Shown: positions 25,006 to 34,835, numbered from the stretch's first letter. The stretch is 37,352 bases of DNA from an uncultured Butyricimonas sp. (GCA_944320555.1 CALUHX010000028.1:1-37352); one strand, 5' to 3'. Notes: generated from the sequence alone by a model not told the origin. Translations and numbers: made by a program.

Positions 25006-25065
25006 TTCTCCTCGATTTTCACCTTACAAAATATTTGGTCACTAACAATGAGTCAATACACTCGT

Positions 25066-25731
25066 TCACTCTCCAAATTGTCCGTTCAAACGGACAACCT
25101 TGCAGGGATTGCCATAAGCTACCACATTATTAGGCACATCTTTGGTTACAACAGCACCAGCTCCAATTACACAATTTTCCCCCACCTTGCGTCCCAGCGT
25201 CACGATAACACCATCGTCAAGTAAAGTATTACACCCTATATGCACGCCTCCAGATAAAACCACGCCAGAGGCTATATATACGTGATTTTCCACAACGTTA
25301 TCGTGATTAACTTGAGAGCCCGTGTTTACCACAACATTGTCTCCTATCACTGGAGAAGGTGTCACTAAGCATCCCGCTTCTATCAACACCCCTTGTCCAA
25401 TTTGTGCTGTCGGAGATACCACTGCATCTGGATGAATTATATTCACTGCCTCCCATCCTTCTTTACAGAAGAATTCAAACACAGTCTTACGATATTTCAT
25501 TGAGCCAAATCCAATAAAAAATTTATTCGTGCAATATCGCTCTTTCAACTCGGATAATCCATGCTTGTCAAAGTTACGGTAATACTCAACCGTTATCCCT
25601 TCCACTTGTGTGTGTGCTAACCGCATATCACTATCCAAGATGCAAGCTGGCTCATAAAGTCCCTGAGCTTTCATGTTATACAAAACAACATGGCAATGTT
25701 GTCCCGATCCGACGATTACTATCTTTTCCAT
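25066..25731 (-). CDS. pglD: PglD/NeuD-type sugar N-acetyltransferase
   Basis: A 221-residue protein. The N-terminal Rossmann-like subdomain (IVIVGSGQHCHVVLYNMKAQ) binds the UDP-sugar, followed by left-handed beta-helix hexapeptide repeats (for example IGQGVLIEAGCLVTPSPVIG) and the PglD-type end GAGAVVTKDVPNNVVAYGNP. The His in the HDNV segment is the usual catalytic base. It would N-acetylate the 4-amino group made by PglE. It starts 5 nt after the pglC stop. Confidence 0.88.
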   Translation of the reverse strand: MEKIVIVGSGQHCHVVLYNMKAQGLYEPACILDSDMRLAHTQVEGITVEYYRNFDKHGLSELKERYCTNKFFIGFGSMKYRKTVFEFFCKEGWEAVNIIHPDAVVSPTAQIGQGVLIEAGCLVTPSPVIGDNVVVNTGSQVNHDNVVENHVYIASGVVLSGGVHIGCNTLLDDGVIVTLGRKVGENCVIGAGAVVTKDVPNNVVAYGNPCKVVRLNGQFGE

Positions 25732-25736
25732 ATCAA

Positions 25737-26345
25737 TTAATTGTTACCTGTAAAATTCTCCATTGTATCCGTTGCACTACTATTAATACCTGTTCTTAAA
25801 AACACATTTTTAATAGTCATCAAAATGATTCTCAAATCCAATATAAACGACATATGATCTACGTACCATACGTCTAGCTTGAATTTCTCATTCCAGCTGA
25901 TGGTATTCCGCCCATGTACCTGCGCCCACCCCGTGATCCCCGGTCTAACCTCATGCCGTCTTCTCTGTTCCTTGTTATATAATGGTAAATATTCTGGCAA
26001 TAACGGTCTTGGTCCCACTAAAGCCATGTCTCCTTTTAACACATTTAGCAGTTGGGGCAACTCATCTAGTGAAGTCGCTCGGATAAACCGCCCAATTTTT
26101 GTTAAGCGTTTCATGTCAGGTAGCAATTTCCCCTCCTTGTCCCGCTCGTCCGTCATCGACTTGAACTTGATCACCTTGAATATCCTCCCGTCCTTTCCCG
26201 GCCGCTCCTGCGTGAAAAACGCCCCCGCCCCCTTGTTGGCGAAGTGCAACCACACCGCTATCACCACCAACAACGGCCAAATCACCAGCAACACGCAAAA
26301 CACGATGGCAAAGTCAAGCCACCGCTTCAAAAATTGTTTATACAT
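25737..26345 (-). CDS. pglC: PglC-type phosphoglycosyltransferase (initiating sugar transferase)
   Basis: A 202-residue monotopic enzyme. A hydrophobic reentrant helix occupies residues 10-33. The catalytic D94-E95 dyad is in TSLDELPQ, and VGPRPLLPEYLPLY and VRPGITGWAQVHGRNTISW are the family blocks. It transfers a sugar-1-phosphate, here probably diNAcBac, to undecaprenyl phosphate and starts repeat-unit assembly. I start at MYKQFLKRWLD, 4 nt after the preceding glycosyltransferase stop. Composition is uneven: 52-63% GC in the N-terminal part (26101-26280) but 25-32% near the C-terminus (25741-25860). Confidence 0.92.
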   Translation of the reverse strand: MYKQFLKRWLDFAIVFCVLLVIWPLLVVIAVWLHFANKGAGAFFTQERPGKDGRIFKVIKFKSMTDERDKEGKLLPDMKRLTKIGRFIRATSLDELPQLLNVLKGDMALVGPRPLLPEYLPLYNKEQRRRHEVRPGITGWAQVHGRNTISWNEKFKLDVWYVDHMSFILDLRIILMTIKNVFLRTGINSSATDTMENFTGNN

Positions 26346-26349
26346 GGCA

Positions 26350-27552
26350 TTATCGTAGACAATTGTTGTCAACTCGTTCAAATACATTCATATACTTCTG
26401 CACGGCTTTGTCCAACGAATACTCTTTTTTCGCTAATTCCAAAGCATTATGCGATTGCTTTAAAATTCTGTTTTCATCATTTATGTACTCCACAAACAAT
26501 CGAGCATCTTGCTTTGTTATTTTTGTTGGCAACACATATCCCGCATCATATTCTTTAATCACTTCCGCCTGCCAGCCTCCATGGTTTATCACCACAGGCT
26601 TGCCAGCTGCCAGAGTGTCAAAAAACTTGTTTGCCGAATTGTCCCATAGGATAGGATTGTCTATCACGAATGAACTGCCCACAGTGCACAACGAATATAA
26701 ATAAGGCAAAACATTTTTTGCCGTCGGAGGAAATATATATATAATTTTATTCAATATGCCTTTTCCTCTTGCGTACTCAACCACTTCTTCCTTCTCTTTC
26801 CCCTCACCAAACAAAAAATAGTACACATTCGTATCTATCTTGCCTGTCTCATAAGCCAAATCCACTACATATTTCACTCCATTCACAGTACCGAATGTTC
26901 CAGCATATAGCAACATTTTCTTACCTGTCAAAGACACATCTATCGATATCTTGTTTTTTATATTAGCAAATCGATTGATTTCACTAATATTCGGTATCAC
27001 CACCGACTTCTTGTTAGGGTAGCGTTTTTCTATATTGCTTTCCATTCCTACCGATAAGGGCACAATGGCAAAGGCATTCTTATACACAAGTTTTTCAAAC
27101 CAATACAATAACTTAATTAAGATTCTATTTTTTATAATACCCATTTTCACAGGAACTTCCGGCCATACGTCCCTCACCTCAAACACAAAAGGAGTTCCCT
27201 TTATCCATTTGCGAACCAACGCAGGAACGGCTATTGTTAAAGGCGTGGAAGTTGCCAAAACGCAATCACATTTTATTTTCAAAGCTTTCCAAGTTGCGAA
27301 CCACATGAATCTCACAAATGTTTCAATCCGCTTGCCAAACGACATCGAGTTCTCATAGGGACAATTCAGCATATAAAATTGTATTCCTTCTCTCTCGTAC
27401 TCCTCCCAACGCCTCTCTCCTTTTTCGTCTTTGCTACTTATCACCACAACCTGAATCCCCCTACGCACAAAAGATTTCGCCAAATCATACGACCGTGTCC
27501 CTATCGACTGCTCTGGAAAACCAAAATACTGATGTATATACAATAATTTCAT
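26350..27552 (-). CDS. Glycosyltransferase family 4 (WbuB-like)
   Basis: A 400-residue GT4 enzyme. LLYIHQYFGFPEQSIGTRSYDLAKSFV matches WbuB-like capsule transferases, FEVRDVWPEVPVKMGIIKNR is the GT4 acceptor block, and NSANKFFDTLAAGKPVV is the conserved donor-sugar block. WbuB-like enzymes often add the second sugar, so here it may act on the lipid-linked product of PglC, which is encoded directly downstream. Soluble or membrane-associated cytoplasmic protein. It is low in GC. Confidence 0.88.
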   Translation of the reverse strand: MKLLYIHQYFGFPEQSIGTRSYDLAKSFVRRGIQVVVISSKDEKGERRWEEYEREGIQFYMLNCPYENSMSFGKRIETFVRFMWFATWKALKIKCDCVLATSTPLTIAVPALVRKWIKGTPFVFEVRDVWPEVPVKMGIIKNRILIKLLYWFEKLVYKNAFAIVPLSVGMESNIEKRYPNKKSVVIPNISEINRFANIKNKISIDVSLTGKKMLLYAGTFGTVNGVKYVVDLAYETGKIDTNVYYFLFGEGKEKEEVVEYARGKGILNKIIYIFPPTAKNVLPYLYSLCTVGSSFVIDNPILWDNSANKFFDTLAAGKPVVINHGGWQAEVIKEYDAGYVLPTKITKQDARLFVEYINDENRILKQSHNALELAKKEYSLDKAVQKYMNVFERVDNNCLR

Positions 27553-27646
27553 AACAGAATTTCTGCATCATTACATATAAAAAACTCTCCTGTAAAATGT
27601 GTCAATTAAATTCAAGGCAACACATTTTTATCAATCTGAAAACTTA

Positions 27647-28672
27647 TCAGTCTATATACTGTGAAATGACATTCCATGCGTTATCAGAAGTAAACCTAGA
27701 ACCTTCCTCGCATGCTTTCTTTTTCATTTCTCCCAATAACTCTGAATCTTCTAATAACAACTCAACTTTCTCACAGAGGGCATCTTCACCATTCTCAAAA
27801 GGAATAATAAAACCTGTTTCCCTATCCCTCACAAATTCCACTGCATGTTTCCATTGGGAAACAATAATCGGAATCCCTGACATATAAGCGTCCACCACAG
27901 AACCTGGCAATCCTTCCGTATAATAATGCGTGGGCAACAACATCACGTCATATCTCTCTATCGTTTCATTTATTCGCTCCGGCTGTAATTCCCCCTTATA
28001 AGCAAGAAAATCATACTTTTTTAATTCGCCAAAGAAATAGTCCTTATCCGGTTGATAAATTGGCCCGTAAAAATCTATCGACACCCTATCATCAAGCTGG
28101 TTCTTCAATATATAATCCGCCAAATAAAACACCACATCCAATCCTTTCATCCTGTTTATACGAGCAAGAAATACTATTTTCAATTTCCCATCTTCGTGAT
28201 ATTCTCTTGGCACAAATGATGTGAATCTAAAATTAGTAAATAATATGACATTGGCAAATCCATACCGATTTTCCAAAGAGTCCTTCATTAATAATGTTTC
28301 CGTGAATATCCCGTCTATTCGCTTTAACATCCATCGATGCAAAGGCTTGTTCGACAAATACTCGACAAGCCAGCCTCCCACCACGAAATACAATATCCTA
28401 AATCTAAACATCCTTGACAGCACAAAAATCACCGGAAATATATATTTCAAATTGTTATGGGCCGGCAAATAAAACAATATCCGACAAGCGGCAAGTTTCC
28501 TTAACAAACGGAACGCACTTGTCCTCTTATATTGAAATTCCTGTGTGTCAAAATAATCTACAGTATTCCCCTCGTGTTCTTTCAACAAACGGAACAAATC
28601 ACGAGTCTTCACGGTCTGCCCGTCTAACTGATTCGTCCGATAACCGAAATACCCCAAAACAAGCTTTCTCAT
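27647..28672 (-). CDS. Glycosyltransferase family 4
   Basis: A 341-residue GT4-like protein. A short N-terminal GYFGYRTNQLDGQTVKTRDL resembles the acceptor side, and KIVFLARINRMKGLDVVFYL begins the donor domain, followed by PTHYYTEGLPGSVVDAYMSG, which carries the conserved Glu-x7-Glu-type block. It starts in the stop of the upstream acetyltransferase (ATGA overlap). Donor and acceptor cannot be told from sequence. Confidence 0.85.
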   Translation of the reverse strand: MRKLVLGYFGYRTNQLDGQTVKTRDLFRLLKEHEGNTVDYFDTQEFQYKRTSAFRLLRKLAACRILFYLPAHNNLKYIFPVIFVLSRMFRFRILYFVVGGWLVEYLSNKPLHRWMLKRIDGIFTETLLMKDSLENRYGFANVILFTNFRFTSFVPREYHEDGKLKIVFLARINRMKGLDVVFYLADYILKNQLDDRVSIDFYGPIYQPDKDYFFGELKKYDFLAYKGELQPERINETIERYDVMLLPTHYYTEGLPGSVVDAYMSGIPIIVSQWKHAVEFVRDRETGFIIPFENGEDALCEKVELLLEDSELLGEMKKKACEEGSRFTSDNAWNVISQYID

Positions 28673-29178
28673 TTTCTTAACTTAATCAACCTCGCCGGAT
28701 TCCCACCAACAACGGAATATTCCGGAACATCTTTCGTGACAACAGCGTTTACTCCCAATATTGCACCCTTTCCTATCGTAATTCCGGGAAGAATAATGAC
28801 TCTGGCACCAATCCACACGTCATCACTTATCGTCACTGGTTTTGTTTTCGCAGACCCTTGCAACCTCATAGGCAGGTCCAACCGAGATGTCTCATGATTC
28901 GAAGTAAATATCATGACATCTGGTCCCATCATCACATCATTTCCTATTCTAAGTGGGCTTCTAACTTTACAATTTATTCCCAACCCCGAATTATTACCTA
29001 TGGCTATACCTTTACCACTGCCAAAGTTCGCACCTTCTTCTATATTAACATTTATTTTACAATTGTCAAACAAATGCTTACCTACAGATGTGCGCATTCG
29101 CCTCTCCATTTTTGACAATGGATAACGACCATCTGTCGCTGGCAGATGTTGTAAAAAATTAAACACAAAAACAACCAA
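28669..29178 (-). CDS. Hexapeptide-repeat acetyltransferase (serine/maltose O-acetyltransferase type)
   Basis: The protein has up to 169 residues. After HLPATDGRYPLSKMERRMR comes a left-handed beta-helix (FGSGKGIAIGNNSGLGINCK, then IGNDVMMGPDVMIFTSNHET) with the catalytic-type His in SNHET and the usual ending GVNAVVTKDVPEYSVVGGNPARLI. It would add an acetyl group to a sugar of the repeat. The start is uncertain: the frame begins with TTG at 29178 and has no ATG before residue 24. An ATG at 29189, one nt after the previous stop, lies in another frame; one extra T in the T6 run 29153-29158 would join them. Confidence 0.75.
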   Translation of the reverse strand: MVVFVFNFLQHLPATDGRYPLSKMERRMRTSVGKHLFDNCKINVNIEEGANFGSGKGIAIGNNSGLGINCKVRSPLRIGNDVMMGPDVMIFTSNHETSRLDLPMRLQGSAKTKPVTISDDVWIGARVIILPGITIGKGAILGVNAVVTKDVPEYSVVGGNPARLIKLRK

Positions 29179-29190
29179 AAGAAACGCATA

Positions 29191-30288
29191 TTAATTTTGT
29201 ATTAAACAACTCCATCTTTGCAATATCATCTCTCGCTTAAACAATTTTTCTGCTTTATGTCGAGAACATTTTCCCATCATCAACAATTCTTCCTTTTGCA
29301 AATTCATAACTTTCACAAAAGCCTCTTTTATTGTTTCCGGCTTATTCCAATCGCAAAGGATCCCATTCGTTCCATCAATCAAAATCTTATAATCTGAAAC
29401 CCGTGTCATAATTATTGGTTTGCCCAGCATCATTCCCTCGCAAATAGCATTGGGCAATCCCTCATAACGACTAAATAAGGCCACAACATCCGCCTCGTTC
29501 ATCCTATTATGAATATCTTTAGTATCTTCATGAAGCATTATTACCTCCTGCAACCCATATTTATGAATTGCAGCCAAACACTCGTCATAAACTTTTGTCC
29601 CTATCAAAGCAATTTCTCTATTGCCATACCAGTCTACGCATATTCTATTCCGCTCTGCTTCATCCAACAAAGCTAATGCTTCCACAACACCGATGGCATT
29701 TTTCAAATATTGATAAGAAGCAGCCACCACAATATGCAATTTGTTATCTCGCCTAGGAACATACGAAGATGTTGTCGGTTGTAATATCACACTATTGTAG
29801 ATTGTCGTCAATTTATCTCCATACTGTGGACAATATTTCATCCACATCTTCCTTGCATTTTCAGAATTACACACGATATAGTCAGAAAATCGCTGAAACC
29901 AGCAAAATATTTTTCCTTTCTTTGAAAGAAAAGTCCGCTCCTGTGCGCTTCGCTCTCCCGTGATTACTTTCCATCGCTTCCCCCCAATAGCAGCAAAATT
30001 ATTTAAGAAATTTGGAGTCTCCAAAAAAGAAATTACCGCATCATAATGCCTTCTACGAACAAATTGCCTTACTGTAAGCATCCGCTTTAATGGATTGGGC
30101 ACAACATGCCAAAATATCGAGATTTGTTTTTCCTTCAAAATGTGAGCATAAAAGTTCCCCTCCGCATAACACAAAAACTCCACCTCGCATCCCGCCTCTT
30201 TCAACAAACAAGCGACGGTCACCATTTGTCGTTCCGCACCTCCCGAACCCAAATTCGGTGTCAAAAACAATATACGTTTATAAGCCAT
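29191..30288 (-). CDS. Glycosyltransferase family 4
   Basis: A 365-residue GT4 enzyme. ILFLTPNLGSGGAERQMVTVACLL is the classic N-terminal acceptor-domain motif with the GG loop, and ADVVALFSRYEGLPNAICEG is the donor block with the E-x7-E motif. It overlaps the preceding polymerase gene by 11 nt, which suggests coupled translation. GC is about 33% in a counted line, in keeping with the low-GC central part of the locus. Confidence 0.9.
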   Translation of the reverse strand: MAYKRILFLTPNLGSGGAERQMVTVACLLKEAGCEVEFLCYAEGNFYAHILKEKQISIFWHVVPNPLKRMLTVRQFVRRRHYDAVISFLETPNFLNNFAAIGGKRWKVITGERSAQERTFLSKKGKIFCWFQRFSDYIVCNSENARKMWMKYCPQYGDKLTTIYNSVILQPTTSSYVPRRDNKLHIVVAASYQYLKNAIGVVEALALLDEAERNRICVDWYGNREIALIGTKVYDECLAAIHKYGLQEVIMLHEDTKDIHNRMNEADVVALFSRYEGLPNAICEGMMLGKPIIMTRVSDYKILIDGTNGILCDWNKPETIKEAFVKVMNLQKEELLMMGKCSRHKAEKLFKREMILQRWSCLIQN

Positions 30289-31414
30289 ACCAGTTATATA
30301 TTTTTGTAAACCATGAAAACGCCAATGAGCACAATTGCAACAAAATAATCAATTTAATCCATTTATTTGTTTTTGGCTCCAAACTCCACACTTTTGCCAA
30401 AACAAATGGTAAAGGAAAAAATCCCATATATTTAAATCTTTCGTATACCCAAGACGAAGTATCCACAAAATAGAATAAGGACGCAATATAGATTGAAATA
30501 TAACTTAATCGAAATAAATAAATAAACATACGTTCACGTTTTATACCTACAAAATATCTTTTATAAACAACCCTATTAACGATATAAAATAGAGCCATGT
30601 ATTCAGGAACCAATTCTATCAATCGACCGATTATTCCATAAACATTAGCGCTTTGCTTCTCCCCTGCCGCATAAGCAGCAGTTGCATCTCCAACTCCGCC
30701 AACACCTTCTCCCAATGACATAGAAAATACTCCAGACACAATATTGTTGATTAAAACTGTCGCCGCCATTACTAAAAACGGAAACAACCAATAGGATAAG
30801 ATGATACCACGTTTATCCAATGGATAAAAAGCTAATAAAGCAAACAATATATTCACATACATACTTTTGTGGAAAAAATACGATCCACAAAACAACAATA
30901 GACCAACAAAACGTTCAAAACGATTATTATTTGTATCGACCAACAATACAACACCAAACAAAAGCATTGTATGCCCAAGCATTCCTCGTGTATATGCGGT
31001 AAGCCCCGCAAATAAAATCAATGCCACGAGAAAATTTCGATGCAATAAGTCTAATCTTTTTGCGCTATAATATATAAACAGACAAGCAGGAAGCCAAATA
31101 CATCCCCTCCAAAGAAAATAGTTTCCACCAACGACTGTCGCTAACCAATTATAAACTTGTTCATACCCCCTTATTTCGAAAGACACGTATTGCGACGCTG
31201 CAATAAAACCCTCCCAACTATGATACGTATCTTCCGACCAAAAAGCAAATACGCTATGCAAAATATATAACCAAAAGAACAAGCGTATTCCTCTCCGAGC
31301 ATTATTACTCCGAGGAGAGGCAAACGTGTATTGTGGTTTAGCCAACAGCAGCAGCATTACCACCAATACAAGATTTATTAAAGCTAATTGGTAAGAATAA
31401 TTTACATAAAACAT
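30278..31414 (-). CDS. EpsG family membrane protein (Wzy-like polysaccharide polymerase)
   Basis: A 378-residue polytopic membrane protein with hydrophobic segments throughout. Features of the EpsG family include an early Y-x-x-Y and Pro motif, FWSEDTYHSWEGFIAASQ, the ARG-rich loop ending YTRGMLGHTML, and HKSMYVNILFALLAFYPL. EpsG proteins take the place of Wzy and polymerise the repeat unit in the periplasm. It sits between the TupA-like gene (16 nt) and the GT4 gene (11-nt overlap). At 23% GC in one counted line it is the most AT-rich gene in the window, as is usual for polymerases. No flippase is present alongside it. Confidence 0.85.
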   Translation of the reverse strand: MFYVNYSYQLALINLVLVVMLLLLAKPQYTFASPRSNNARRGIRLFFWLYILHSVFAFWSEDTYHSWEGFIAASQYVSFEIRGYEQVYNWLATVVGGNYFLWRGCIWLPACLFIYYSAKRLDLLHRNFLVALILFAGLTAYTRGMLGHTMLLFGVVLLVDTNNNRFERFVGLLLFCGSYFFHKSMYVNILFALLAFYPLDKRGIILSYWLFPFLVMAATVLINNIVSGVFSMSLGEGVGGVGDATAAYAAGEKQSANVYGIIGRLIELVPEYMALFYIVNRVVYKRYFVGIKRERMFIYLFRLSYISIYIASLFYFVDTSSWVYERFKYMGFFPLPFVLAKVWSLEPKTNKWIKLIILLQLCSLAFSWFTKIYNWYGL

Positions 31415-31429
31415 ACAAACCTTCCACCT

Positions 31430-32344
31430 CTATTTAAGATTATCTGTTGGTAATTTAATCCAATCTCCCAATATTTGATTATATTTAGCCGGAGTAAAAG
31501 GACAAAATCCACCTCCATCAAAGAAAGTCATCTCTCCAACATACATTCGTCCATTAACCTCATAAAAATCAACCCTTAAATGATACGTGTCTTTAGCCAG
31601 AATTCGAGCAAAACCTACCATTTTTTGCAAATTAACAGGGAGAGCCGGAGTATTAGGATTATTATAGTACCCTTTTTGATTTAACTCCAACAAATTACCA
31701 TTTACATCGAAAAAATCCTCTCGTAACCCAGTCACGGCCCCTCTATCTGAAGTGGTATAATAAAACTTCGGTTCGCCATTAAATGTGAAGAATTTGTAAT
31801 CTGTTAAGTATGGACTTTTTTCATCATGCAATAAAGGTTCCGCAATAATTCTACGCTTCAATCCTTTATAAGGCCATTCCCTACTAAAAACATAATAATC
31901 TTTCCCCCATGTGACAGACAATCTTTTCCGCACAGCCTCTTTATCCAATTGAGACTTATCTGTACATATATAGTACGTGCCACTATCATAGGTATTTTTC
32001 ATTATAAATTCATTGGGTAATGCATCAAAATCAATATCTTCAAAATTTTCCCAAACACCCAATGTTGGTATTACATATTCCTCGCCGACCCGCTCCGATA
32101 CAAACTTTTTTACCTCCACCTTATCCACCATTTGATGATAAATTGGCTTTCGATCATTAAACTTAATCCACTGTAATTTCTCTTGAAATGTTTTAGGATG
32201 CTCCAAATCACATCTCTCTCCCATATTAAGCCTATATTTCCATTTTACATAAGTTCGATCCTTCACATAAGGAGCCAACTTACCAAGCCCATAATGCAAA
32301 ATCAAAACAGGGTGTACCAATGCCCTAATTAATCTGCTTAACAT
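31430..32344 (-). CDS. TupA-like ATP-grasp protein
   Basis: A 304-residue protein with the TupA ATP-grasp fold (PF14305). KTFQEKLQWIKFNDRKPIYHQMVDK is the family N-terminal block. YVIPTLGVWENFEDIDFDALP, the Lys of NEFIMKNTYDSG (nucleotide-binding) and YKFFTFNGEPKFYYT follow, and LRVDFYEVNGRMYVGEMTF carries the metal-binding acidic residues. TupA makes the polyglutamate of teichuronopeptide, and relatives occur in capsule loci where they may add amino acids or other groups to sugars. I start at ATG 32344 rather than the TTG at 32353. It follows the aminotransferase by 9 nt. Confidence 0.85.
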   Translation of the reverse strand: MLSRLIRALVHPVLILHYGLGKLAPYVKDRTYVKWKYRLNMGERCDLEHPKTFQEKLQWIKFNDRKPIYHQMVDKVEVKKFVSERVGEEYVIPTLGVWENFEDIDFDALPNEFIMKNTYDSGTYYICTDKSQLDKEAVRKRLSVTWGKDYYVFSREWPYKGLKRRIIAEPLLHDEKSPYLTDYKFFTFNGEPKFYYTTSDRGAVTGLREDFFDVNGNLLELNQKGYYNNPNTPALPVNLQKMVGFARILAKDTYHLRVDFYEVNGRMYVGEMTFFDGGGFCPFTPAKYNQILGDWIKLPTDNLK

Positions 32345-32353
32345 ATAATACAA

Positions 32354-33469
32354 TTATTTGCAATAATTAAACCCCCATTCATTTACCATCTCCACAACAT
32401 ATTGTAGTGCTTGTAAATCCATCACCGGACTCATCGGCAAACTCAACTCCTCCGCATGTATCTTTTCCGTGATTGGAAACGACATCCCGTTCCATTCCTT
32501 ATAACATTCCTGCTTGTGCGGCGGTATCGGATAATGAATGATGGTTTGCACCCCTTTCTCCGTCAGATACTTTTGTAGCTCGTCCCGTCTGCCACTTCTC
32601 ACCGGAAATATATGAAACACATGCCTCTCCCAATTCTTTATTTGGGGCACCACAACATCGGGATGCTTGATGTTTTCAATATAATACCTGGCCACTTGTT
32701 TTCTTAACTCCACATCCTCATCGAGATGTTTCAACTTCACATCCAAAATTGCGGCTTGAATCTCGTCCAAACGGCTGTTCCTCCCCGCATACTTGAACAC
32801 GTATTTCTTGGTCGAGCCATAGTTGGCCAACGCCCTCACCGTCTCCGCCAACACCCCGTCATCCGTCGTCACCGCTCCGGCATCTCCCAATGCCCCCAGG
32901 TTCTTCCCCGGATAAAAACTATGCCCTGCCGCATCTCCAAAAGACCCGGTTTTCTTTCCGTTATAAACACATCCATGTGCCTGTGCGTTATCCTCCACCA
33001 ATTTCAACCCATACCTCTCACACAACTCCCCAATTTTGTCCGTATAGGCACATTGACCATACAAATGCACGATTAGGATCGCTTTTGTCCGGGGCGTTAT
33101 CGCCTCTTCTATCAGCGAGTCGTCAATCTGATACGTGTCCAACCTTGGCTCCACCAGTACTGGCTTCAACCCGTTCTCCGTAATTGCCAATATGGAGGCG
33201 ATATATGTGTTTGCCGGAACAATCACCTCGTCACCTGGTTTCATCACACCCAACTCCACATAGGCCCTAAAAATCCAAATCAAAGCATCCAACCCGTTCG
33301 CCACCGCGACCGCATGTTTAGTGCCAATATATTCCGCATAATCGCTTTCAAATCTTCTGTTCTCTTCCCCTTGCAGGTACCACCCGGAATCCACAACTCT
33401 ACGCACAGCCTCATGTATCTCCTCCGAATACTTAGCCGTTACCTTTTGCAAATCAAGAAATTTAATCAT
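32354..33469 (-). CDS. fdtB: dTDP-3-keto-6-deoxyhexose 3-aminotransferase (FdtB/QdtB-like)
   Basis: A 371-residue DegT/DnrJ/EryC1/StrS enzyme. [15 protein letters not shown], the aspartate in VEDNAQAHG that binds the PLP ring and the Schiff-base Lys K189 in [17 protein letters not shown] fit the FdtB/QdtB branch, which aminates C3 of dTDP-3-keto-6-deoxyhexoses. I start at [18 protein letters not shown], overlapping the preceding acetyltransferase stop by 8 nt. One aminotransferase is present for two ketoisomerases, so it may serve both products or only one. Galacto and gluco products are not distinguishable from sequence. Confidence 0.87.
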   Translation of the reverse strand: MIKFLDLQKVTAKYSEEIHEAVRRVVDSGWYLQGEENRRFESDYAEYIGTKHAVAVANGLDALIWIFRAYVELGVMKPGDEVIVPANTYIASILAITENGLKPVLVEPRLDTYQIDDSLIEEAITPRTKAILIVHLYGQCAYTDKIGELCERYGLKLVEDNAQAHGCVYNGKKTGSFGDAAGHSFYPGKNLGALGDAGAVTTDDGVLAETVRALANYGSTKKYVFKYAGRNSRLDEIQAAILDVKLKHLDEDVELRKQVARYYIENIKHPDVVVPQIKNWERHVFHIFPVRSGRRDELQKYLTEKGVQTIIHYPIPPHKQECYKEWNGMSFPITEKIHAEELSLPMSPVMDLQALQYVVEMVNEWGFNYCK

Positions 33470-34244
33470 AATTCTTATTATTATCTTTACACCATTGCTC
33501 AAAACCTATTTCCGCCCAAGGCATTCTTCTCGAAAATCGATAAGGCCATGGATAATGAGACTCGCCTGTTTCCCTGTCCCTCACATCTCTAACATCTTTT
33601 ATGACCTTGGCTGGCGTTCCCACCACAAGTTGGTAATCCTCCACATTCTTACCGACCACGCTGCCTGCCCCCACAAGACAATGTTGGCCAATATGAACAC
33701 CTGGCAACAAAATACTTCCTGTTGCTATTTGAGAATAATCGCCCACCACAGGTCCCACACAAATATCGGACGGAGGAGTCGGATCATTGGTAAAGACAAC
33801 ATAAGGATACACGAAAACAAAATTTCCCAGTTTGGAATGTTGTCCTATATGCACATTGCTATGCAACCTACAATAATCGCCAAATTCCGAATATCCTTGT
33901 ATGTCATCCAATGTCCCCAAATTACAATGGTCTCCGAATGTCGTGTATTCCCGAATTGTAACTCGATGTCCGCAACCGAAATCAGCTCCCGTTATGTTAC
34001 CCGCATAAATAATACAATGACTACGAATCAACGAATTCTTTCCTATGACTGTTTTAGGATTCTCATAAACGGCAGGATTCTCATAATACGAGTTCAACGG
34101 TTCCCCAATGACACAATCATTGGCAATAATCGTATTGTCACCAATTTCCACGTTGTCATATATGACCGTATTATCCCCAATCTTTACATTCGCCCCCACA
34201 ACTGCAGAAGGACTAATATACACATTTCTATTATTGAAGTTCAT
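33462..34244 (-). CDS. Long beta-helix acetyltransferase (QdtC-like)
   Basis: A 260-residue protein built of hexapeptide repeats ([22 protein letters not shown]) with a large middle insertion and a C-terminal extension. [20 protein letters not shown] is the family ending. The length and long coil match QdtC, the N-acetyltransferase of dTDP-Qui3NAc synthesis, more than the short FdtC type found in the next gene upstream. I start at [17 protein letters not shown]. The frame is open 15 codons further upstream but that part is not similar. It lies between the second acetyltransferase and the aminotransferase. Confidence 0.75.
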   Translation of the reverse strand: MNFNNRNVYISPSAVVGANVKIGDNTVIYDNVEIGDNTIIANDCVIGEPLNSYYENPAVYENPKTVIGKNSLIRSHCIIYAGNITGADFGCGHRVTIREYTTFGDHCNLGTLDDIQGYSEFGDYCRLHSNVHIGQHSKLGNFVFVYPYVVFTNDPTPPSDICVGPVVGDYSQIATGSILLPGVHIGQHCLVGAGSVVGKNVEDYQLVVGTPAKVIKDVRDVRDRETGESHYPWPYRFSRRMPWAEIGFEQWCKDNNKNYD

Positions 34245-34290
34245 CTTGTTATATATTAAAATATACTCATATTGATATGTACACAACATC

Positions 34291-34812
34291 TTAACACTCT
34301 AACAAACGATATGTATTTATGCCTTGTTTAGACAAGACTTTTCCTTCGTTTGTTATATATTTCATCAATTTCGCCGGATTGCCATACCAGACAGTATTCG
34401 CCGGAACATCCTTTGTCACAACGCTGCCGGCTCCAATCAACGCATGCTCTCCAATAGTTACGCCCGCAAGGATGGTTGCGTTGGCTTCTATTGAACAACC
34501 TTTTTTCAGAATTGTTTTTTGAAAACTATCCGGATAATGTTTCGACCTTGGAAACAAATCATTCGTGAATGTCACATTCGGGCCTATGAATACGTCATCC
34601 TCCACTCGCAATCCGTCCCACAATTGAACCCCGGATTTAATAGTCACGTTGTCTCCTATCACCACATCATTTTCTACCAATACGTGCGCACAAATATTAC
34701 AGCCGCACCCAATAATAGCCTCTTCCAATATCACGCAATATTGCCATACCCGAGTTCCTTCCCCTATTCTCAAAGACTGGACATCAGACTTTTCAAGAAT
34801 GAAACACGTCAT
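34291..34812 (-). CDS. Short beta-helix acetyltransferase (FdtC/WlbB-like)
   Basis: A 173-residue hexapeptide-repeat enzyme. [20 protein letters not shown] begins the helix, then [40 protein letters not shown] (the loop seen in FdtC and WlbB) and [20 protein letters not shown]. FdtC acetylates the 3-amino group of dTDP-Fuc3N, so this gene is the expected last step beside FdtA and FdtB. A second, longer acetyltransferase follows, so one of the two may serve a different sugar or position. Confidence 0.82.
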   Translation of the reverse strand: MTCFILEKSDVQSLRIGEGTRVWQYCVILEEAIIGCGCNICAHVLVENDVVIGDNVTIKSGVQLWDGLRVEDDVFIGPNVTFTNDLFPRSKHYPDSFQKTILKKGCSIEANATILAGVTIGEHALIGAGSVVTKDVPANTVWYGNPAKLMKYITNEGKVLSKQGINTYRLLEC

Positions 34813-34835
34813 AATTGACTATATATAATTTGTCT

